Positions 57,355 through 64,000 of a stretch of DNA of 64,000 bases are shown here, piece after piece. The notes under the pieces are model-generated. The model saw only the letters and a list, made by a program, of their open reading frames with translations, was not told the origin of the DNA and did no database searches. The stretch's first letter is position 1. Each line of letters opens with the position of its first letter. The translations under genes and the position numbers were made by a program. The stretch is from contig MU266392.1 in NCBI GenBank assembly GCA_021014945.1, positions 62,001 through 126,000 on the forward strand, given 5' to 3'. Source of the DNA: Leucogyrophana mollusca. Taxonomy: Eukaryota > Basidiomycota > Agaricomycetes > Boletales.

Positions 57355-60247
57355 CTATACTTCCACATGAGCGCCATCAATGTCGTCTCCCATCGGAGCA
57401 CCGTGAATATCGTTGGCATTCACCGGCACACCGTCCATCTCCTCCATAGGATCACCATCAACATCATCCATAGGAGTACCATCAACATCATCCATAGGAA
57501 TACCGTCCACATCATCCATAGGAATACCGTCCATATCGTCAACGGGTACACCGTCCACGTCTCCATCAAGGGGATCACCGTCAACGTCATCGATGGGCTT
57601 CCCGTCCACGTCACTACCTTCATCCATGGGCTCCCCATTGCCCCCTTTGGAGACCTCGAGCGTAATCGCCTCGGGAGGATCTTGAGCGGGCTGGAACGAT
57701 GTGGCTTTGAATCGAGAGCCGAAGTCAGGTTCGGCCTTTGTAGCCTCCCTCCCCGCCTGTTCTTCTTCAGGCTGCTGCTCGGCTTGTGTCGAACCCTCCA
57801 GCCTCGCACGCAATTCAGCCGTGAATTCCGGTGGAAATACAATCCAATCCTCCCAAATGTCCACTACTGCGGTAATTTGCTTTTTGAACGTCTCCGCAGT
57901 GATGCGACCTGGGAAAGAGTGGTATATCGTAGAGAAGTGATCGAAGACGATGCCCAGTCTCGACTGAAGCTCTTGGCGAAACTTCCATGCACTGGGGACA
58001 GGTGCCGCTGAATTATGCAGAATGTCACAGATGAGATGCAGTCGAGCCACTTTGCGAGGCACAGGGGTGCCATCCACAAGAAGTGAGGCGATGATTATGT
58101 CGGCCACCTGATTGACATGAGGTCATTAGTGGTCTGATCTACACATGGAGCGTCAAGAATTATGTGTACTTCTCGAGCAGCCTCCGCGTGTTCCAGGCTG
58201 AATGTCATACATCGTGCAAGTTCACCCCGTTTGCCCGAAAGGCCGCGGAGCATCGCTTCGAATCTCTTGCGTGCGATTTTACCAAGCACCGACTTCCGTG
58301 TGCGCTCTTGTTCAGATTCCTCGGCAGAGTCGGTGGAGTATGCTGAGTTATATCCCTGACAGTCTTGAGTTTCGCTGGCATGATTCCTCCGATACAACCA
58401 AACAATTACCTCGTCATCAAATTCCGGGTTCATTATGTCGTCCCGTTCAACCAAACCTCTATAGTACGCATGTCGCCGATGCTGATGTATTTTTATGCTA
58501 TAAGCCCCGGCGAAGAGAATAGACATCAATTCTCACCTTTCTCTGGGTGAGGAAAGAGTACTTCGGATTGTTCCGCTCCCACTCTTTCAAGTTCTCCTCA
58601 TATTTTGAGCCGTGTCCCCGTACTTCAGCAGCCACGGCACGGATAAAACCGTCGGTTACAGCGGCTTCTTCTTCATCCACTATTCTTCGGGAAGGACTGC
58701 CGGAACGACGCCGGCGAGGACTACGGCTATCATACCGCCTCGAACGGCTGTATGATCGCCGCCGATGGCGTGACGGAGAACGGCTATGGCTCCATGACCG
58801 ACTTCGCGAACGACGGGATGACCGATATCTCGCGCCAACGGAGTGTGAGCGAGATCGACGTCTGGCAGGCTCATATGACCGGCTTCGGCTTCGGCTTCTC
58901 CCCCTATCTCGACGGTCTCCAGATCTTGATCTTGATCGAGAGCGTTGAGCAACTAGTGATAGAGTCAGAGATAATTGCACGACAATGCAAGCCGCGAATG
59001 TCACCGACCATATAGAGGTTTGGGTGCCATTGGCACGGCTTTGCTCCACCCGACGCGTAGAACGGAGCCGCCCCATTCAAATCCATCCAGTTCTCTCAGG
59101 GCTGATTCCGCGTCCTTGCGTTTCATGAATGAAACGAAACCGCTTAGTCCTGCGTTTTTGCTCCGACGTGAAGCAGTCATGTCGCCCCCGGGTCCGGAGG
59201 CGACTTCACCCCGCGGCCACATGATCTTGACCTAAAAAGAGCTGAGTATCTCATCCGAAGTGTAGACACCTGATGCACGCACAGATCCAACGGGGCCATG
59301 TCGAGCGAAGAAGGTCCCTAGAGACTGTTCTGTAACATTAGATGGCAAATTTGCCACAAAAACATTACAGGTCTTTTATTGCCTCAGGGCGGTCACGTTA
59401 GCTTTATTGCTGGGAGACGTACCTCAGGGTCCCCGCGGTCCTTGCTACCACTTTGTCCATCATAGGCTGGACAACAGCATGATCATCTAAAACTCTGATC
59501 TTGACTGTGACGAACGAACCTGCCAGTGCGGTTACAGATCTGCCATGAGCTTTATAGAGCATGTTATCGCCAAGGTGTCATGCTTTTTCAACATAATAAC
59601 TCACCTGTGCGGGAGTATCGAGCTTCTCTGCTGGCTTGCTCCCTGAGTAATACAGTCAGTATACTACCCAATAATTCGGTGTGGTCAATACCTCTTAATT
59701 TCTTCGAGAAATGAGTCCATAGCACGCTTGCCTTTCGGTTTGGGAGCACTATGCTGCGGAGAAGGGGGCTGTTACAACAAGCCATAAGCCAAGGGATCCA
59801 CACCATGCTTCAAACACCCACTTCATCATCATCCCTACGAAATGGACCTCTTGATCGTGAAGAGGATTCCGGAGCGCTTTTACTGGGTGGCACGTATGGA
59901 GTTTTTGAATCGTTAGATGCCCTGACAAAGTTCGCGCCCGCCTTCCGCCTGCTGACGTCGTCACCTTCGAACGCGTCCAAAAAGTCGGCGTAAGCTTTTG
60001 CCGCGTTTTCTTCTTCCTCCCTTTTCTTTGCCTCCGCAGCTTCCTTCTCCTTCTCCCGGCGCGATTTGCGTACGGTGCCCTGTGCGTACTGAGACAATTT
60101 CTGGTCGTCGACTGTCTTTTGCTAATGGACGAAGCGGTTGGTAAGTTTGCAAAGAGTAGAATAAACTCATATCCGTCGCACTGGAAACGAAGGTTCTTCG
60201 TCGTCGTTATCGAAGAACGCTGCCAGCTTTGATTTTGTCTTGTCCAT
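57355..60247 (-). CDS. U2SURP: U2 snRNP-associated SURP-motif protein (U2SURP/SR140)
   Basis: Spliceosomal protein bound to the U2 snRNP (nucleus). Exon 1 is MDKTKSKLAAFFDNDDEEPS (ATG at 60247). Across an intron follows QKTVDDQKLSQYAQGTVRKS and AKAYADFLDAFEGDD, the conserved SR140 head, then KGKRAMDSFLEEIKREQAS. The RRM is VFVANLPSNVTEQSLGTFFA, then VKIMWPRGE and AGLSGFVSFMKRKDAESALR. It is followed directly by an RS-rich stretch (58680-58940). Then SURP (VTDGFIRAVAAEVRGHGSKY, NPKYSFLTQRK), the CTD-interaction domain (LVDGTPVPRKVARLHLICDI, FRQELQSRLGIVFDHFS) and an acidic C-terminus of eight-residue DVDGIPMD repeats, ending GAHVEV at 57355. Human U2SURP has similar DLDGVPL repeats but then a cwf21 domain and a C-terminal RS region. 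Here no cwf21 follows and the RS block is internal. Confidence 0.92.
57413..57610 (-). repeat. 24-bp tandem repeat coding for (VDGIPMDD)n in U2SURP
   Basis: On the plus strand the unit ATCATCCATAGGAATACCGT plus CCAC recurs about every 24 bp, perfectly adjacent at about 57490-57540 and degenerate on both sides. It encodes eight-residue units M-D-D-V-D-G-x-P. Near-identical neighbouring units suggest recent slippage within an otherwise ancient repeat region. Confidence 0.8.
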
Positions 60248-61192
60248 CCTAGCTAATCTCGAGCAACTTGGTAGTGATTGTGCGCAAGAAACCGAGGGCG
60301 TTGCAAGCTCTGAGTCGTTCCCACGTCCTAACAGGACCCGTGCACCTGGGGTAGGGTTGAGCGAGCGCTGCCAGTTGGCTGCCAGCGGGTATTGTCCTTA
60401 TTATTTCCGATTTTTCGTAGACTTTCCCAATAACAACCGTGTCGATTCGTTACAAACACTCGTTCAACACTTATCGTGGACCATGACATGGCGGTTGGTC
60501 GATCGCCGGTGCCCACCCGCTGCACGAAACGGCGTGAAGCCTCGTGGCATTAACTACATCCGATCGTACCCAGGTTGCAGTACTTCTGCTACACAGACCG
60601 TAACTCGCCATGCAAGTGCAGGGTTACAGTATCTGGTGGTCCGCAGGTCGTTCCCCGCTTCATCATTGTGCCAATAATAATGTATTGATAGCGGCACATG
60701 CTGTTACTTACTATCAGAGCGCTCGCAAGAACTCAACCATGACAGGACAGTGGACTACCTTTACGGAACTTCTTCACCCACTCCCACTTCGTTCCTCGCG
60801 TTGAGCATCTTGGCACTCGGCTGGGCTATGCATAGCCATTCATGTTGATGCAACCACCGCAACTTCATGAATCATGCGCAGGTCAGTCCGCCGCCCTTGA
60901 CGACCTTTACAGAGCAACTCAATAAATATAACGTGAAACAGCGTATTTTCACATTAAACCATTCATTTGTGACTTCGATTTCGGGCTTTATATACGTCCT
61001 GCGACATAATGCTGTAGTGTTCCTACTTCCAATTATAATTCAAGGTTTAACCAATGGTCCCCAGGCCCGTGGGTTTGCTCTCACCTGACGAGTAAGGTTC
61101 TGCGCGGTGCGATGACATGCGTCGTCCAAGGCCCCCAAGTTCGTCGCGGGATCGGGAGAAGTATATCCTAAGCCTTTTCGTCTCGTTCTTTC
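60248..61192. promoter_or_regulatory. Divergent region between U2SURP and the second DUF6534 gene
   Basis: 945 bp between divergent start codons. Open frames at 60240-60677 and 60867-61088 (+) show no family features or splice-supported continuation. It should contain both promoters. No RNA gene seen. Confidence 0.4.
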
Positions 61193-63129
61193 ATGTCGAC
61201 ATTGTACTACGGCTGGAGTGTGGGTGGATTTTATGCCCCACTGTTCTGGGGTAAGTCCCCCGCTTGTCCTTCAAGGACCCGCTTACCATTTATCCAGGTT
61301 TTTTTGTTGGGCTAGCGTGAGCTGATTTCCCCCATGTTTCTGATCAACTCATCTACATTTCCGCCCGTAGACTCGTTGGAACTACAATAGTTCAGGGGTA
61401 CATATATTATTCGCAGAGCAATGATCGATGGACGCTGCGGCTGTTGGTGAGTTGCACAGGCTCGTAAAGTTTAGTTCGTACTGAAGCCGTCCTCTGCAGG
61501 TTGGCATCTTGATGTGCGCATTTCGAACCGGTTTAGCCTCACACCCCGCTCACGGCCCCCGTAGCTGCTTAGACGTAGCGACGAGCGTTTTGATGTCAGA
61601 TACAATCCATTTCTATTTCGTGAGGTGCTTATTTTTCTAGCCTGGGGTGGCATTAACAACCGTGTCAGATTCAACATTACGGAGATTACGTTGCATTCCT
61701 AACGATTCCTCTGTGAGATCCTTGCTTGATCTTAACAGAGTGCATCTGACGTTGTTGTAGGTCCTGGGTAATAGAAAACGGGGTGACCGCATTGGTCACG
61801 TGTATGTATGTGCACACCCATTCTCCTTGGTGTCACAAATCATGGTGTGACGACATGTTTTAGCTCTCAAGTATTCTTTGCAACTCGAATATACCTGGGT
61901 GCGTGTCTAAGCTCATTCGTACCGAACCCCCCCTCTCAGCTGGTCCTTGAAGTCACACGGCAATACGCCATTTTTTCACCATACGACAAGATCGTACCAG
62001 CTATCATCGTTAGCCCCAGCCCTCTGTGTTTTAACTAGTTGCTCATGTAGCTTTAGGTTTTTGCAGCAGTCGATGGGCTAGGTACTCCACCAATGATTTC
62101 CCCATTACGCTCTGCTCACCCATTATCTTGTGCACCTCAGTTTGCGCTGTCGGTACGCGAAGTACCTCAAAGTTGGACGGCCCCTTACTGACCCGTCATG
62201 CAGTTGAGACTTACTATGTGGGCACTTTAGCGGTTCTTTCATTGTCAGGTCCGCAGATGGAGGTATGCCGCTATCAACACTAGAGGAACCTTTTTGTTTA
62301 TTTGCGCCCATTCGAGATCACTTTCTCCATGGCGGAATGCTTTGCCGTTATATCAGACGTCCTCGCCACGATTTCGTTGTGTTATATTCTCGCGTCTGCT
62401 CGGGGGAGCATTCCTAGGTATCACAGTGGTCCTGAGCTACGTCTTGCTGCAAACTTGCTAACTGTATCGTGCACACAGGCGAGGATCTCGTATTCGAAGC
62501 TTATTTTTCTTCGTCTTGAATCGTGGAATTCTTGTCACAATTGTGCAAATTGGCACGATGATCTCGTACCTTAGCCAGCGGGGTTATCTTTACTGGCAAG
62601 CATATCTCTCTTTACATCGCTGATGCTCAGACTCATCGACTTGGTTGCAATCGATAGGATGCCATTTCAAATATGCAAGAGCAAACTTTATACCAACACA
62701 TTACGTGCGTCTATCGCTGCTCATGCCTTAAGCGTGTTACACATCTGACAGCCTTGTACAGTCGCTATGTAAGATCCCTCGGGGTGGGCGTCCTGCAGGC
62801 GAAGCTGATCACATTCACAGGTTGAACTCACGAGGGAGGGGACAAAGCTGGTCGAATACTCATACTTTGCACATGCGACCAACCATGCTATCTGCCGCTA
62901 TCTTCGATACGGCCTCGAGTAACAACCCCCAAAATCGTCCCGACGTGGAAATGGTACGAGGGGGATACTTTTGTTATTGATTCGCCGTCTGATACGCTAA
63001 ACACAGGGGGTCGAGAAAAACGAACACGTTAGCGATAACTCGCCAGCTACAAACAACCATATCCCCGATCACGAGACCAGTCGTCTGACAACGCGAGAGG
63101 AGAGCGCATCCAGTTATATATCTCAATGA
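61193..63129 (+). CDS. DUF6534-family integral membrane protein (about 11 short exons)
   Basis: The longest exon covers fewer than 130 codons, so the gene is easy to miss. Exon 1 (61193-61250) is MSTLYYGWSVGGFYAPLFWG. Splicing then gives FFVGLALVGTTIVQGYIYYS followed by QSNDRWTLRLL (the family's Q..YY...D...LK/R.LV pattern), then VGILICLDVATSVLMSDTIH. Next are HYGDYVAFLTIPL, SWVIENGVTALVT, SQVFFATRIYLVTRQYAIFS then KIVPAIIV, and AECFAVISDVLATISLCYIL followed by ASARGSIP. Then comes RIRSLFFFVLNRGILVTIVQ with IGTMISYL, then FQICKSKLYTNTLRA and LNSRGRGQ, the family hallmark (K.Y.N....LN.R). A Ser/Asn-rich cytosolic tail ends SASSYISQ with TGA at 63127-63129. The product has about seven hydrophobic segments. 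Family function is unknown. The segment 62040-62300 is not fully resolved. Confidence 0.82.
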
Positions 63130-64000
63130 TGTTGCTCAACACAACCTCACGAGTAGCGCAGCCGACAACAGTTTAGGCGCGGACAGTAGATTGGATGTTA
63201 AGCTGTGCGTACATTGACATAGGGCGCAGCCAGCTGGTGGTCATACACTGGCACACCATCCAAACACTATCATCCATGTACGTGTTTGGGAAGTACAGGT
63301 GGTGCCACCAGCGAGCCACTTGAACGGCCACCCCATAGAGCCGTCACTGTGAGGCCGCATGTACCATACGGACATAAAATAAACCTGCAGGTACTGGTTG
63401 AGACATACATATGGCACTTGGTAGTCTCCCGTTGCCAGCAGGGAGAGTTGTTCCTCTAAATTATGAGATATTTAATTAGGCATTTTCACTCAATTTTTAT
63501 GACTGAAATGTTGCAAACTTATATATTGCCCGAGTTTACATCGACCCCAATAGTAATACCCACAGACACTAGACCCTCACGCACCAACCAGCGACTCGGC
63601 CATACTTTCGTATCTCAGTTCTGGATCGTGGGATTGTAGGCGGTCCCGTCTCACAATGCATTCGGCGTTTTGGCCCATCACCGAGCGGGCAGGGGGCAAC
63701 GGGCATGCATAAACGATGGCTGAGATGATAATAGGCCAGTTGCTCCAGCTGACCCTTGACTTGGAAAACTGCTTGTTGATGCCCGCAACCCTTCAGCTCA
63801 GCGTCGTGTTTACATGGCCACACTCGACATGAGGCCCGATTTGCGTGTGCCCGGCGCGAAAACCTCGTGTATTTCCGATACTTGAGCATCTGCAGACCAG
63901 CCATCCATCTCAACAGCTCCCTATTCCCATAATCCTGACAGCGGTTGCATAGAATGACAAGATCTACGGGAAAAGATTGGAAAGGCAAGGATCGGCTGTC
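63130..64000. other. Unassigned right end of the window
   Basis: Contains the 3' flank of the DUF6534 gene. From 63577 to 63988 the minus strand has open frames: one 139-codon frame, and a second frame reading KQFSKSRVSWSNWPIIISAI that ends at 63577. They may be the end of a gene extending beyond the window, but no family is recognised. Confidence 0.35.

Noticed and set aside
57413..57610. Possible CRISPR-like array because of evenly spaced 24-bp repeats
   Set aside because: There are no spacers, the repeats are coding, and the organism is a eukaryote.
57367..58011. 214-codon plus-strand frame rich in Ile/His/Ser repeats
   Set aside because: Antisense of the U2SURP acidic repeat; the repeats explain the long opening.
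60240..60677. 145-codon plus-strand frame near the U2SURP start
   Set aside because: Overlaps the U2SURP start on the other strand and shows no recognisable motif or splice partner.

Overview
The window is ordinary nuclear chromosomal DNA from a filamentous basidiomycete, most likely an Agaricomycete (mushroom-forming fungus). Coding sequence is broken by many introns of about 45-70 nt with GTRNGY donors and short CTNAC-type branch sites. Gene content is typically fungal: Zn2Cys6 regulator, P5B ATPase, SNG1-type DUF3533 protein, Mediator subunit. Two genes belong to the DUF6534 seven-helix-like family, which is expanded in Agaricomycetes. I see no CRISPR array, bacterial operon, plasmid or phage gene, rRNA, or intact transposon. 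All identifications come from reading translations; no database search was run.

Layout from left to right. 1-3308 (-): E1 of 2-oxoglutarate dehydrogenase, cut at its C-terminus by the window edge. 3309-9641: gene-poor stretch with two hairpins, a gene-like relic carrying an in-frame stop, a small secreted protein and a many-exon DUF6534 membrane protein. 9642-14187 (-): Mediator MED14, head-to-head with a P5B ATPase (14458-19748, +). Then a single-pass membrane protein (20111-20997, +), a metallo-beta-lactamase-fold enzyme (21252-22664, +), a conserved low-complexity protein (23214-25629, -), an amidohydrolase-like protein (26510-27730, -), a coiled-coil protein with a GX3 repeat (28730-29872, -) and Tudor-SN/SND1 (30374-34097, +). 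34492-43057 (+) holds a glycosyltransferase-like type II membrane protein, an FAD monooxygenase and a Zn2Cys6 transcription factor. Then DUF3533/SNG1 (-), a RING-H2 membrane protein (-), a HAD hydrolase (+), mitochondrial ribosomal protein bS6m (-), vigilin (+), a second secreted protein (-), the spliceosomal protein U2SURP/SR140 (-) and a second DUF6534 gene (61193-63129, +).

The genes are mostly unrelated housekeeping functions: TCA cycle, Mediator, RNA binding and splicing, mitochondrial translation, lysosomal/vacuolar cation or polyamine transport. The only neighbouring pair that suggests a joint job is the FAD monooxygenase followed by the Zn2Cys6 regulator. Four gene pairs are divergent over short gaps (about 260-500 bp) and probably share promoters. 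The parts least likely to be in an automatic annotation are the two DUF6534 genes made of very short exons, a 6-nt microexon inside the zinc cluster, and the 4.5-5.1 kb relic. I did not find a convincing new biological system and do not claim one.
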